NCBI GenBank assembly: GCA_018894105.1
Contig: CM032127.1
Coordinates: 31,364,369-31,428,368, forward strand
Direction of reading: 5' to 3'
Length of the DNA: 64,000 nt
DNA from: Jacaranda mimosifolia
Taxonomy: Eukaryota; Streptophyta; Magnoliopsida; Lamiales; Bignoniaceae
The notes beneath the pieces are model-generated. The model worked only from the letters and a program-made list of their open reading frames with translations. It made no database searches and was not told the DNA's origin. This document shows positions 46,291-58,608 of the stretch, piece after piece. The number at the start of each line of letters is the position of its first letter. The first letter of the stretch is position 1. The translations under genes were made by a program, and so were the position numbers.

Positions 46291-47480
46291 CCTTTAGAGG
46301 ATGTTACTAGGGATGAGATAATGTTGAATATGTTGTTCATGGTGAATCTCTTGTTGCTAGGCGTGCATTGAACTTGAATGTTAAGAAGGAAAGCTTAAAA
46401 CAAAGAGAAAATATATTTCACACAAGATGCTTGATATTTGGTAACGTGTGTAGCTTAATAATTGATGGGGGTAGTTGTGCTAATGTGGTTAGTACCACTT
46501 TAGTTGAGAAATTGGTGACTGAAGTGTGATAAGCACCCTAATCTATATAAGCTGCAACCGGTGAATGATAGTGGAGAGGTGAAAGTTATTAGGCAGGTTG
46601 TGGTAGCTTTTACTATTGTGAGATATAGTGATGAGGTGGTTTGTGATGTAGTGCCCATACAAGTTGACCATATTTGTTGGGTAGGCCATGGCAATTTGAC
46701 AACGCGTGTAATGCTTGATGGGTACAAGAATAGATATTCCTTTGAGCATAATGGACATAAAGTAACTCTTGCACCTCAATCACTCAAGAAAGTTCACCTT
46801 GACCAAATTAAACTTCAACGATCTTCTTGTGGGAGTTCGAGTAGTGAGGTTAAAAAAATAATGAGAGAAAAGAGGCCATGAGAGAAAAGAATAAAGATAA
46901 GGGCCCAATGGTGAGTGACTGCACAAGTGCAAACAAGAAAGAGGGATGTGCAAGAGAGAAAAAGTTAGTGAGTGAAAAGAGAGAAAATATGAGAAAGGTG
47001 AAGCGAGTGAAAAGAAAGAGTTAGTGAATAGTGAAAAAGTTGAGTAAAAGCAATGTTTCTATGCAAAAGAGAGAGATTTAAAGAATGCTTTTCTAAGCAA
47101 TAGAGCTTTGATAGTGATTAGGTATAGAAAGATTTTATTATCTAAAACTGACCTTAACCCTGATTTTGCCTAGTGTTTTTGTCTCTTTATTGCAAGAATT
47201 TGATGATGTATTCCCTAATGAGATGCCCATGGGTTTACCACTATTGAGAGGAATTTAGCATAAATTAACTTTGTACCTGGATATCAAATTCCTAACCGAC
47301 CAGCTTACAAATGTAATCCTAAGAGATAAAGGAGCTTCAAAGGCAAGTGGAGGAGTTGCTAGCGAAAAGATATATGAGAGAGAGCACGAGTTCGTGTATT
47401 GCACATGTGCTATTGGTTATGAAGAATGATGAAACTTGGCAGATGTGCATGAATAGCAGAGTAGTCTACAAAATTACAGT
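46291..47480 (+). pseudogene. Protease and RT start of copy VII
   Basis: Protease LIIDGGSCANVVSTT-like motif near 46460-46500. The 46561-46881 frame has VVVAFTIVRYSDEVVCDVV and the segment with NRYSFEHNGHKVTLAPQSL. The charged linker and RT start (LRGI, EELLAKRYMRESTSS, DETWQMCMNSRVVYKITV) end at about 47480, where the copy is cut. Confidence 0.8.
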
Positions 47481-47620
47481 TCACACAAAGAGGAAAAGGC
47501 TAAATAGAAAGCAGATTATGACAATTCCCCTCCCCCTTCCCCTCCCCCGTGTGGGGTAATTGGTGTCCCATCATAAGAGCGCCTTCAAGCGGAGATTCCA
47601 AATTTGCCAAAAAGCAACTT
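47481..47620. other. Unassigned filler between copies VII and IX
   Basis: Contains a pyrimidine tract (CCCCTCCCCCTTCCCCTCCCCC) and no recognisable domain. It may be insertion or repair filler between two family A fragments. Confidence 0.35.
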
Positions 47621-47988
47621 CAATGGAACTCCAAACACACAAGTTGATATTGAACAAACCCTAGAATAAAACCCTCCTCATTGAACCCTTAAGGTAAATC
47701 TTAGAAACATAAATAACTGAGAATAAAAATCAGAAATTAAATAAACACTAGAAGGAATTAGTACCTTGAAAGAATTTATTCAATTTCTTGATGAAACAAG
47801 CAAAGTAGTGGTTTTTCTTGAGAGAAAAATTAAAAAAATAAAATTATGTTAAAAAATCTCTCATACACGTTTTTAAGAGAGTATTCATACTCGTCTTGCA
47901 AGCCTTAATTAAAATAAAATATAACCTATGCCCGTGGATAATAGTCCAAGCCCAAATCCAATTAGGAATGGATTTTGACTTTGTCACA
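47621..47988 (-). repeat. Partial LTR of copy IX
   Basis: Reverse complement of the second half of the family A LTR (AACTCCAAACACACAAGTTGATATTG through TTGACTTTGTCACAA), including a decayed TATA region near 47885. The tail-coding first part is missing. Confidence 0.78.
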
Positions 47989-48165
47989 ATACGTTTTTTT
48001 CTATGATGGAGATGGAAAGTGTTGTTTTTTCATTGTTCCTTCTTCCATGAATGAGATCTAGAAAGATTTCTACAACTTCCTCTCTCTCCATGGTGTTCCC
48101 TAGTGCTCTTGTTCTTTTCCTTTTTTTTTTCTTTTCTTTTTTTTTGAGATACTTCTTTCAAAGAG

Positions 48166-49978
48166 GAATGGAGAAAACAAAGTTGTCGTTAGTAGAAACT
48201 TTATACTCTCACTTGGAATGTCAATCTTGTGAGCGTTGCCATTAATCTTTTCCAGCACTTGGAGTGGATCATCTCCTCTAGCATCAAGTTTGGATTTTCA
48301 TTGATTAAGAAACTTTTCCTTTCTCAAATGAACCCAAACCCAATCACCAGGTACAAATATCACCTGTTTTTGCCCCTTATTCATGCTTTGGGCAGCCAAC
48401 CTATTTCTCTTTTCAATCATCTCACTAAAAGGCAAATGCGCTAAATCCAAAACAGTTAAAGAACTAAAACGATATACAATCTTAAAAGGTAAGAATGTAT
48501 TGACCTATTATAAGCAAATTCAATAAAAGGCAAACAATCCTATCAAGTTTTTAAATTCTTTCCTACAACAGCACGCATCAAAGTACCCAAAATTCTATTT
48601 ACCGCTTTAGTTTGTCCATCAGTTTGTGGATCACAAGTAGTAGAATACAAAAGTTCAGTACCTAACTCACCCCACAAAACCTTCCAAAAGTGGCTCAAGA
48701 ACTTAACATCCCTATCAGAAATAATAGATTTAGGGACACCATGCAATCTCACAACTTCTCTAAAGAAAAAATCAGCAATGCTAGTGGCTTCATTTATTTT
48801 ACAACAAGCAATAAAGTGTGTCATCTTGTTGAATCTATCAATCACAATAAAGATACTATCTCTAACCCCACAAAACCTTCCAAAAGTGGCTCAAGAACTT
48901 AACATCCCTATCAGAAACAATAGATTTAGGGACACCATGCAACTCACAACTTCTTTAAAGAAAAAAATCAGCAATGCTAGTGGCTTCATCTATTTTACGC
49001 AAGCAATAAAGTGTGTCATCTTGTTGAATCTATATATCACAAAAAAGATACTATCTCTACACTTCTTTTTTTGTTTTTCTTTCTTTCTTTCTTTTTTTCT
49101 TTTTTGACTCCTAGTTCTAGGCAAACGAAACACAAAATCCATAGAAATATCAATCCCAGGTGCAGTGGAAACAAGTAAAAGTGTATACAATCCATGCAGC
49201 ATAGATTTAGATTTAACCTATTTACATGCAATACATTTAGAACACATTTTCTCAATATCTGTTCTCATACCAAGCCAATGAAAATGCTCCCTCAAAAAAT
49301 CTGAAGTCTTACAGACACCAAAATGACCCATTAATCCACCACTATGTGATTCCCTAACCACTCATGCATAAAACAAGCAAGTGCATATTCTATTACCATA
49401 AAACAAAAAAGCTTCATGTCTATAGAATTTATTAAATGCAATGCAATATACAAATCAGCAAAGTCAACATCAGTTGCGTAAATATCTTTAAATTTGCCCA
49501 AATCCTAACTTAGACGTAAGTGTAGTAATTAAAGCATATCTCCTAGAGAATGCATCAACAACAATCTTTTCCTTACCTTTAGCCTCAATAAATTCTACCC
49601 ACTTAGCATGCCTTCTATTCAATTTCCCTTGGCCCTTTAAATACTTTAAAGATTCATGATCAGCATGTATAACATATTTTCTAGAAAGCAAGTAGTGTCT
49701 CCAAACATCCATTGCATGAACTAATAATTCCTTATCACAAGTGGAATATCTAAGTTGGGCACCACTCAACTTCTCACTAAAATATGCAATGAGACATTTT
49801 TCTTGCATCCTAAAAACACTAATTTCAATCCCAATTGCATCGCATTCAATCTCAATTGATTGCTTTACAATCCACATGCATTTGCCAAGTTCCATTCTTT
49901 TTCGGAACCAATAGCAAAGGTACATCACACGGACTCATGTTTTCCCTCACATGTCTTTTTGCTATCAACTCCTCCACA
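48166..49978 (-). pseudogene. Integrase, RNase H and RT scrap of copy IX
   Basis: Integrase core on the minus strand at 48845-48543 ([20 protein letters not shown], the D motif, and [14 protein letters not shown], where Glu is replaced by Lys). RNase H and tether at 49928-49488 ([33 protein letters not shown]). Near 49860 the first RT motif (CM-IV for CMCVDSRAV) is joined straight to RNase H, deleting the RT core. Contains a 196-bp tandem duplication and a pyrimidine-tract insertion (49060-49108). Confidence 0.82.
48670..49061 (-). repeat. 196-bp tandem duplication within integrase of copy IX
   Basis: CCCCACAAAACCTTCCAAAAG starts at 48670 and again at 48866, and the following bases repeat with a few differences and small deletions. 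The duplication covers integrase codons around the second catalytic Asp. Confidence 0.88.
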
Positions 49979-50360
49979 AGAGTGTACGCATGGGCTTAAT
50001 CTTTCCTCTCAAAGAGACTTTTTGCTCCCATTTCTAGGTGTGACAACCTTGAACTGAAAAACCCTTCTTTTCCGAAAATAGCTCAAGCACTTGGTATGTG
50101 GTCTATTGTGCCTTATTATTCAGGTGATACTTGCAATCAAATGATAAAGATTTCAATGGATTCCTTTCTGAATGGCAATTAGATAAGGCTTTGATCGAGA
50201 GCAAGGAGATTCGGTTATTTAACCTAACAGAAAAGTGCCAGTTTGAGGAGAGAGCATCTTCTGATCTTGTGAATGGGCTTGGAAGATTCGTGATCTTACA
50301 TTTGAATGAAAGATAAGAAATGAACAAAGTTGATTGGCTTGGTACCAAAACTGACATTCC
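49979..50360 (+). other. Possible gene fragment, unrecognised
   Basis: Outside the retroelements. One short frame, 50131-50316 (61 residues, SNDKDFNGFLSEWQLDKAL..., CQFEERASSDLVNGLG), has protein-like composition. I do not recognise the family and no flanking exon is evident. Confidence 0.2.
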
Positions 50361-52219
50361 TTTCCTTCTTAGGTCTCTATGCTTTGTGCACTTGACTTTT
50401 TGCCAGAAGTAAAGGATTTTGTGCTTGCTTTGGACTAAGTATCTTTGAACCCTTCAAATAATTCAAAATCATACTTAGAGTTTTGTCTGATCATAGCTCT
50501 TCCTTTTTTGCCACTCGCCTTTCGTCACAATATAAGGTTAAGTGCCTTCCTTTTAATTAGCTCTCTGGCAACAAATGGAGGAATTGAATATGCATTTATG
50601 TGCTACGCATAATTTACATTCTCTTCCTAGCATGTACTACATAATTAATTGCACATTAAAGAACACTGGTGTCAACTAACATAAACCATTGCTCGTAGAA
50701 TGAGTTGTTGGCTGATACAAATGAGCTTCCAATAGCTATTGACAAATTTGAAGAGCGAAAATGCAGGAATGTTCCAGAGGCAAAAAAAACTTGATTGTTT
50801 TCTAAAAGAATAGATCAATATAATTAGCTAAAAGTTGGTTGACTATAATGTGGCAACACAATTTGACTTAACTTGAAATTTGGTTTCTTTCTTGATATTC
50901 AAACAAAGTAATGAATTCTTATTGTACTTCAAAGGTAGTGTAATCCACTTCTAGGTCAATCTTTTTAGGTACGTAATTGAATTGATTGAGGAATTGCCAC
51001 CAATCCACATGTTATGTGCGAACAATGATAGTTGTGTACCATAATCAATAACTAGATATGTATAAGGGGGAGTGGAATACGTATGGTGATTGGTGGGCTA
51101 CAATAATAGTTAAAGAGCCTCATATGACTAGATTAGGAGATCATTGAGCATACCACATGACATTGTTAGGATCTCACGTAGGCCTTTATGACCCCATCTT
51201 CTGAATAGACCTTATGAGCTTTTAAAATATTTTTTATGTGACGATCAATTCCTTAGTTGGTCCCATACATATGACCTGTTATCAGGAACAAAACTACAAT
51301 ATCTAAATGATGATGCGCAATATTGCAATAGAGCCTCCCCTCCCCCAATTATTGAATCTAATCCTCCATGAAAAAAAAAGCAAAAAAAATCCACAAATTT
51401 TGACCAATTCAAGGCTATTAAGGAAGGGGTTGCTTCTTTCGCAAAATTTAGATATGGTTGGGCCAAAAAATTGCAATTCAAGATAAATTTATGAGAAAAC
51501 GATCTCTCTTTAGGATTTACTCGGTAAATATATATCTAATTGATACGCTATTCAAAAAAGAGACTCAAATCCTAGTAGACCCACTAAATGGTGATTCAAT
51601 ATAAATTTTACATTTTCAAACCAAGCCTGTTGTTGCCTGCTTTATGATAATGAAACTGGCTAACTAAAAAAGTATTAACATTGCAAAGACCAATGCATGA
51701 TTGCAACATAATAGAGTTGCAAAATTCACTAGCTTTTTCGAGTGCTCGCCAAATCTCTTAAAAAAAAAAAGGAAAGGAAAAAAACTATTTACTCATTAAA
51801 TTGATTACAACATTAAGGGACGAATGTGCTATTGGCCTGACCTCATGAACATTAATATTTTGCAAGAGATCGTTAAAAGTCACCTAAAGATTGCATGAAG
51901 ATAAGCTTAGAAGGTAAGAATGGCATCCTATACTAGCGTCACACAAAAACACCATCATCAGCTAAAGACATCTCATCTGCAAGAAATAGGTCATTTCCCT
52001 TCAATGCAAAGATCCAAATATATTTTTTCTATATAACTAACTTCATTTTCAATGACTTTAGGATAAGACACAAAACTCTATCTGTAACTCTTGATAACTA
52101 GAGAAAGCATATTAAGAGTAAAAAATGCCTTGTTGATGTCCATAGAAATTTTCTGCAAAATAGTAATGCATCACCAGACTAGCAAATAAAATCAAGAACT
52201 GAAGAAAATCTAAGGAACA
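50361..52219. other. Intergenic, nothing recognised
   Basis: AT-rich unique-looking sequence with only short chance frames (for example 51245-51481 on the minus strand). No transposon end, RNA gene or repeat seen. Confidence 0.45.
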
Positions 52220-53040
52220 AAATAAACAAAGAGATCAACATATAGATTCTCCAGGGAAGTGAATAAAAAGCCTTCGAGAGGGCCAACTTGTCACAAAGAT
52301 TTTGAGAGTCTTACTAATACTCGATATCTCACACACTAGATAAAAACCTTGATCAACGATAAATTAATTGTGACTCTTGAATTAAGAAAATGTCACAGAA
52401 AGCATGAGGCAAAGATAAGCAAGCAAGAAATACAAGCCGAAAAGAAATTTGAGTTGAGTATTATGAGTTGCTTGAGTTCTTGTTGTAATGTTATTCTTTG
52501 TACACTAATAAAGGTTAGGCTATGCGCTTCCTTGCCAAATTTATGCCTGATCACTAAGTTTTGGTCCATATAAACTTTGACTTTCATACCTTGGCTGAGA
52601 GGCCTTTGTTCAGCAATTGCTTTTAGCATCATTGTTTACTGGAATAGAGATTATGTAATAGTATCTCAGCTAGAGGACTACGAATGTGATGCTTTGTATG
52701 TTGTTATAAACAAAAGATGTGCAATCCTGTTCTTTTTGGTGAAACCGATGGAGGGAATTGCCATCAATGCACAGTAACATCTTATTTCCATGAGGTTGGG
52801 TACTTTCTTATTTTTCTTTCCGACTTGTATTTGTTGCTTACTTATCTTTGCCTCTTGCTTTCTGTGACATTTTCTTAATTCAAAAGTCACAGTTAATTTA
52901 TCGTTCATCAAGATTTTTATCTAGTGTGTGAGATATCGAGAATTAGTAGGACTCTCAAAATCTTCGTGACAAGTAGGCCCTCTCAAAGACTTTTTATCCA
53001 CTTCCCTGGAGAACCAATATGTTGATCTCTTTGTTTATTT
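52220..53040. repeat. Long inverted repeat (arms about 230 bp, spacer about 360 bp)
   Basis: Left arm 52220-52450 is the near-exact reverse complement of right arm 52808-53040. I count about 18 mismatches by eye and no long gap. Shared words include CTCACACACTAGATAAAAA and AAGAAAATGTCACAGAAAGC. The transcript would fold into a long hairpin. The spacer has a 66-codon frame (52577-52777) of unknown nature. Without clear target duplications or end motifs I call it an inverted repeat, not a named transposon. Confidence 0.9.
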
Positions 53041-54416
53041 ATTATGAAAATGACATTTCCAATATAATTGAGACCCCAACATTGCGCAAGTCAAGCCGAG
53101 TACATATATATGTACCGAAATAAACAACTTAGTCCTAGAAGCAGCTTCATAGGCCTAGAATGCTAATTACCTCATTTGCTCCACCATTAAGAGGACCATA
53201 CAAGGATCTAGCTTCCCCAGAAAGAGCTATATATATATCAACAAAACTGTAAATGCAGATATGCATGAGTTACAAACTAAAAGAATGAACCATTCCATCT
53301 TCAACAAGACAATTAGACACAACCTCGAAGCAAGTGTCTTTTAGTATAGTGGAGCAATTCATTTCATGTTTTGCATGTAATATGAAAAGAATATCAAAGT
53401 GCACATGCCAGTCTAGGATTTGGTTTCCAACCTATTACCCACGTTTGTTCCATAATCACCTTTGTTTATTCCATAATTAAAACCCTTAGTTAGAACAACA
53501 ACTCAAATTTTAAGGATTATAGGAACTTGACAATTTATTTTCATGTTGCAATGAATAAATACAGTTGTCCAATCACCTTAAAATGAGAGACAAATGTTAA
53601 TCTAATTAAACCAGGGAATACTGAAATTTGATTTTTGTACTAAGTAGATTCAGAAGCAGAAAGAGATTATACAGAGAGTCAAACATACATAAGAAGTTCT
53701 CTGAGTATGAGAGGTTGCTGGCCAGAAGAACAGCTGGCCTCCCTGCCATCCTCAAATATGCTACAACAATTGTGGGAGCCTACAAACATGATTAGTAGGC
53801 CTTTTATTGTTGCTGCAACCGGAACTTATAATAAGCCGATCATTAATGCAAAGATACATTTGCAATCTATGTGCACAAAATTTAGTAATGAAACAATCAA
53901 TAGACTTGTCAGTAGAATGAAGACATAAAAGATATCACCTTTCATAGTATGCATACAATTAGTTATCTTTGACTTGTTTAGGTTTGTAAATGTTCTTCCC
54001 CTAAATGGAAAATGAGATCAGAATTATAATGTATCATCTTAACTAGCTAATGCAACAAGGAAAGAAGATGTATAAATAGGATTAGAATCTTTCGAAAAGG
54101 GAACATGCCACTAACATTCTATAAACTAAAATGTCCAAATTGTCTTGTAAAACCTTTTAGTTCAAATTGTCCTGTAAAACCAAGGGCAACATTTCGGAAG
54201 CATTTAAAACTCCCATAAACTTTCATCCTCAATCCTCAATCCACAAGTAGGAGCAGGAGTACCAAAACAACAAAAGGGAGAACAAGAGTTGGAAAAACTA
54301 TGATGATTGACTTACTCCTAAAGCTGGATTCGCATCCTAATGAAAAGCAAAAAGAGCACTTGTTGTGCCAACAAGCCCACCCATCCATTGAATGAGCATC
54401 ATGGGGCATTGCCTAT
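53041..54416. other. Intergenic, nothing recognised
   Basis: AT-rich. One 73-codon frame at 53707-53928 ([19 protein letters not shown]...) is not recognised and has no supporting context. Confidence 0.4.
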
Positions 54417-55106
54417 ATGATGGTTTTGCAAAAAATGAAGCCATTTAGGAAATTTAGGGCTTGTTCTCCTACGTTTTCGGGAAATGTTTTCGAACCCCCC
54501 AAAAAATTTCAAAATACAGGCACATTCCCCAATTTTCTTCCAAAATACTACAATTTGTTACCTAAAAAAACCCTCACAATTCGCCCAAACAAACCCTATA
54601 CCCTAGAAAGCACACCTACCCCTCATTTTCTCACTCCATCTTTCACATCACTCATTCATTTATCACTCTCACTTCACTCATATATATATATACACACATA
54701 TTTGCATATATGAAAATATTAAAATTTTACTACTTAAAAAATTCTAAAACTTATGTTTACAAATTTAATCAAACTAATTGTCAAGAAAATTGATTAAATT
54801 TAATAAATAATTTATTTACTAAATAACGTATTAAATTAATTAAGTTACTTAGTAATTAAATAATGTACTAATTATATTTAATATTTAATGTATTAATTAA
54901 ATATTATATTTATTCATTTAATGAATAATTTAAGATGTTTTAATTTGATATTATAAATAAATTAATCTTCTTCAAAAAAATTAATCTTTATTAAATATAT
55001 TAATATTCACATTTATTTAAAATTATTATAAAAAATTAATTATAGTGTGATATTGATTTAATAATCTATTAAGTTTAATAAATTAATATTAATATAATTA
55101 AAATAA
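54417..55106. other. AT-rich flank of the MULE
   Basis: Includes a TA-repeat (ATATATATATACACAC near 54682) and long low-complexity TTAATTAA-like sequence 54720-55100. Nothing coding is seen. Confidence 0.4.
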
Positions 55107-55250
55107 GGGACACTTATTTAAAAGTACCAAACACACTTTCCACTTTTGTGATCAGTCCCCACTTGATTTTTGTTAGAAAAAACTCCCTAGTTTTGTTAAA
55201 AGTTTAGAGATCACTCCCCACTCACTTGATTTGACAAAAATGCCCTTAAG
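55107..55250 (+). repeat. Probable left terminal region of the MULE
   Basis: GGGACACTTATTTAAAAGTACC followed by two similar blocks around GATCAGTCCCCACTTG and GATCACTCCCCACTCAC. It has the look of MULE terminal inverted repeats, but it is unpaired here because the other end is outside the window. Confidence 0.45.
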
Positions 55251-55579
55251 TATAATATTTTTTATTCATTTTTTCTCACTTCTTCATCCGGACAAGCAAA
55301 CAGTAAACCCTATCATACCAGAAACAGAAAGAACAGAAAAAACGCAACAAGCTCTACGTTGGGAACGAGAATAACGTCAGAGCCAAAAACCACCAACCCG
55401 ACAGCTGCATTATCTTCTTCTCTTTTTATTTTCATCATTTTTGGGTTTCATCTTCTTCTCAGTTTCTTCTCAGTTGCTTCTGAGTTTCTTATATTTTTCC
55501 GACAATGTCAACCAGTAGTGAAGCAAATGTGCTCAATCAAGTGTTGGGGAGTTGCCGCTACAAAGACTAGCTCCATATA

Positions 55580-55840
55580 ATGTCAATTAAGGATAGTATG
55601 ACTTTAATGGATATGTACATTAATCTCGCAAGAAAATGGAGTGAAATCAACGCCGACCACTTCAGTTTGCAATATATAGCTCCACATCAAAGATTGTACA
55701 TGAGTTTAACTGATGACGATGATGTCATGGATATGGTCTTACTGCATTTGACGTTGAAGATGAACATTGTTGACATCCTGGTAAACCAAAAGGATGAATC
55801 AAGCAGCAGAGAAAAGAAGAGCAGTGATGTTTTAAGATAA
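55580..55840 (+). pseudogene. N-terminal exon of the MULE transposase gene
   Basis: 86 residues (SIKDSMTLMDMYINLARKW, then LYMSLTDDDDVMDMVLLHL and IVDILVNQKDESSS). Many plant MULE transposases begin with a small PB1-like or ubiquitin-like module before the MuDR domain, and this acidic, beta-rich segment fits. The frame ends at a TAA at 55838. The main transposase exon is 2.7 kb away, separated by the repeat array, so the splice donor may lie inside this block. Confidence 0.6.
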
Positions 55841-55859
55841 TACTTCTACAGAATCTAAA

Positions 55860-58600
55860 CTGTACTGCAGTTTGTAAAGTTTTGTACTTGAAGTGTTCCG
55901 AAATTGCACTCTGTTTATTTGAAAATCTTTCTGTACTTGTAGCGTTCTATATTATACTTCATTGCAGTTAACATTGTACTTCATCTCACAAAAATTGTAC
56001 TTTATTATGTAAGTTTTATACTTCAAGTGTTCTACTAAAGGATTGTCTAAAATTGTACTGCAACTTGTAGAGGTTTATACTTGAAGTGTTTCCAAATTGT
56101 ACGTAATCTATACAAAATTATACTTTCTGTTTTCTGAAATTATTCATTGAACCAAAACTGTACTGAGTTGGTAGGGTTTTATACTTCAATTATTCAGAAA
56201 TTGTACTTAATTTTACACAAATTTATACTCCAGTTATCTGAAATTGTACTTCATTTCACTAAAATTGTACTCTATTATTTAAGTTTTATACTTCAAAGTG
56301 TTCTACTAATTGATATCTAAAGTTATACTGCTATTGCTAACGCTTTATACTTCTTTTTATTCAAAATTGTACTTCAATTTTTTGAGATTATACTTTATTT
56401 TACAAAATCTTTACTTATATATTGAAGGTCTATATTTATCGATTATCCAAAATACACTGCAGTTTCTAGGGCTTTATACTTCAAGAGTTTGAAATTGTAC
56501 TTCACTTTATCTAAAATTGTACATTTATTTTCTGAAATTATATTTTCGTACTTCATTTTATAGAAACCTATACTCTTTTCATTGAAGTTCTATACTTCAA
56601 GTGTCCTAAATTTTATGTCATTTTATATAAACTTGTACTTCAATTATCTGAATCTACTATTTGACTTTCATGTTTCTACTAATAAATTATCCAATTTGTA
56701 CTGAAATTGCTAAGGTTTTATACTTCAAGTGTTCAAAAATCGTTCTTCACTTAATCAAAAATTGTACTTCTATTTTTTAAAATTATACTTCATTTTATAC
56801 ATCATTTTATTTAAATCTGTACTCTTGTCATTGAAGTTCTATACTTCAAGTATTCCCAAAATGTACTTCATTTTACCTAAACATGTACTCCATTCATTGA
56901 AGTTCTATACTTCAAGTATTCGAAGTTGTACTTCATTTTATCTAAACTTGTACTTCAATTATCTGAATCTATTATTTAATTTAGAAGCGACTACAAATGG
57001 ATTATCAAAAAATTATACTGCAATAACTAAAGTTTTATACTTTAGGAGTTCTGAAATTGAACTTCACATTATCTAAAATTGTACTTCAATTTTCTGAACT
57101 TATATTTCAGTTCTTAATAATTTCACCTAAATCTGTATATTCTTTTCATTGAAGTTCTATACTTCAGGTATTCTAAAATTGTATTTCACTTTGTCTAATA
57201 TTGTACTTCAATTTTTTGAAATCATACTTCATTTTATACATCATTTTACCGAAACTTGTACTCCATTCATTAAAGTTCTATACTTCAAATGTCTGAAGTT
57301 GTACTTCATTTTATCTGAACTTGTACTTTAATTATCTGAACCTATTATTTAATTTTTAAGCGTCTACTAATGTATTATCTAAAAATTATACTGCAATAGC
57401 TAAGGTTTTATACTTCAGTTGTTTGAAATTGTACTTCATTTTATATAAAATTGAACTTAGATTTTTCGAAATTATACTTCAGTTTTTACATAATTTAACT
57501 TAAATCTGTATTCTTTTCAATGAAGTTTTATACTTCATGTGTTCTCAAATTGTACTTCACTTTGTCTAAAATTATATTTCTATTTCTTTAAATTATACTT
57601 CATTTTATACATCACTTTACCTAAACTTGTACTCCATTCATTGAAGTTCTATACTTCAAGTGTCCGAAATTGTACTTCACTTTATCTGAAATTGTACTTC
57701 AATTTTCTGAATCTATTATTTAATTTAGAAGCGACTATGAATGGATTATCAAAAAATTATACTACAATAGCTAAAGTTTTATACTTTAGGAGTTTCGAAA
57801 TTGTACTTCAGATTATCTAAAATTGTACTTCGATTTTCTGAACTTATATTTCAGTTCTTACATAATTTCACCTAAATCTGTATATTCTTTTCATTGAAGT
57901 TCTATACTTCAGGAATTCTGAAATTGTATTTCACTTTGTCTAATATTGTACTTCAATTTTTTGAAGTCATACTTCATTTTATACATCATTTTACCAAAAC
58001 TTGTACTCCATTCATTAAAGTTCTATACTTCAAATGTCTGAAGTTGTACTTCATTTTATCTAAACTTGTTATTTAATTTTGAAGCGTCTACTAATGAATT
58101 AATCCAAAAATTATACTGCAGTTGTTAAGGTTTTATACTTCAAGTGTTCGAAATTGTACTTCACATTATTAAAATTGTACTTCGATTTTCTGAACATATA
58201 CTTCAGTTCTTACATAATTTCACCTAAATCTGTATTCTTTTCATTGAAGTTCTATACTTCAGGTGTTCTGAAATTGTATTTCACTTATTTTACTTCTGTT
58301 TCTTAAAATTATACTTCATTTTATACATCATTTTATCTAAATATGTACTCTTTTAATTGAAGTTCTGTACTTCAGGTGTTATCAAATTGTACTTCATTTT
58401 ATTTTAGCTTGTACTTCAAGTTTCTTAATCTCTTAATTAATTTTCAAGTGTTCTACTATTGAATTATCCAAAAAATTGTACTGCAATTGCTGCGTTTTAT
58501 ACTTCTATTGGTTTGAAATTGTACTTCGTTTATTTGAAATTATACCACAATGCTGAATTATTCTACATATTGTACTTTATTTTACCTAAAATTGTATTTC
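55860..58600 (+). repeat. Degenerate TTRTACTTCA repeat array inside the transposase gene
   Basis: About 2.7 kb composed almost entirely of 20-30-bp variants of (A)ATTGTACTTCA(TTTTATCTAAA) and TTATACTTCA(AGTGTTCTGAA), all on the plus strand. Higher-order copies of about 350-374 bp are marked by AAGCG(A/T)CTA at 56984, 57358, 57728 and 58081, and alternate units are most alike at about 744 bp. Its place between the N-terminal exon and transposase exon suggests an intron. Short hydrophobic frames inside change frame constantly and look noncoding. Confidence 0.85.
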
Positions 58601-58608
58601 ATTTGTCA

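Larger units (their letters stand above)
47621..49978 (-). mobile_element. Family A copy IX (minus strand, defective)
   Basis: Minus-strand order from right: RT start, RNase H, integrase, then a partial 3' LTR (about 47990-47621). The LTR start and purine tract are replaced by a run of uncertain sequence with T-rich tracts (47990-48165). The leader, gag and protease are absent. Confidence 0.8.

Noticed and set aside
52393..52911. Two similar minus-strand frames (ELRKCHRK..EAKISKQ)
   Set aside because: Each overlaps one arm of the inverted repeat; the similarity follows from the repeat itself, not from a gene pair.
54417..54720. Possible MITE or hAT end (TTTAGGGCTTGTTCTCC) and TA-repeat
   Set aside because: No paired inverted end or target duplication was found nearby.
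56310..58076. Several 60-115-codon frames with repeated KLYF/FYTS/LVLHS patterns
   Set aside because: They come from the AT-rich repeat array, switch frame between neighbouring units and have no conserved start. They look like translation of TTGTACTTCA repeats, not membrane proteins.
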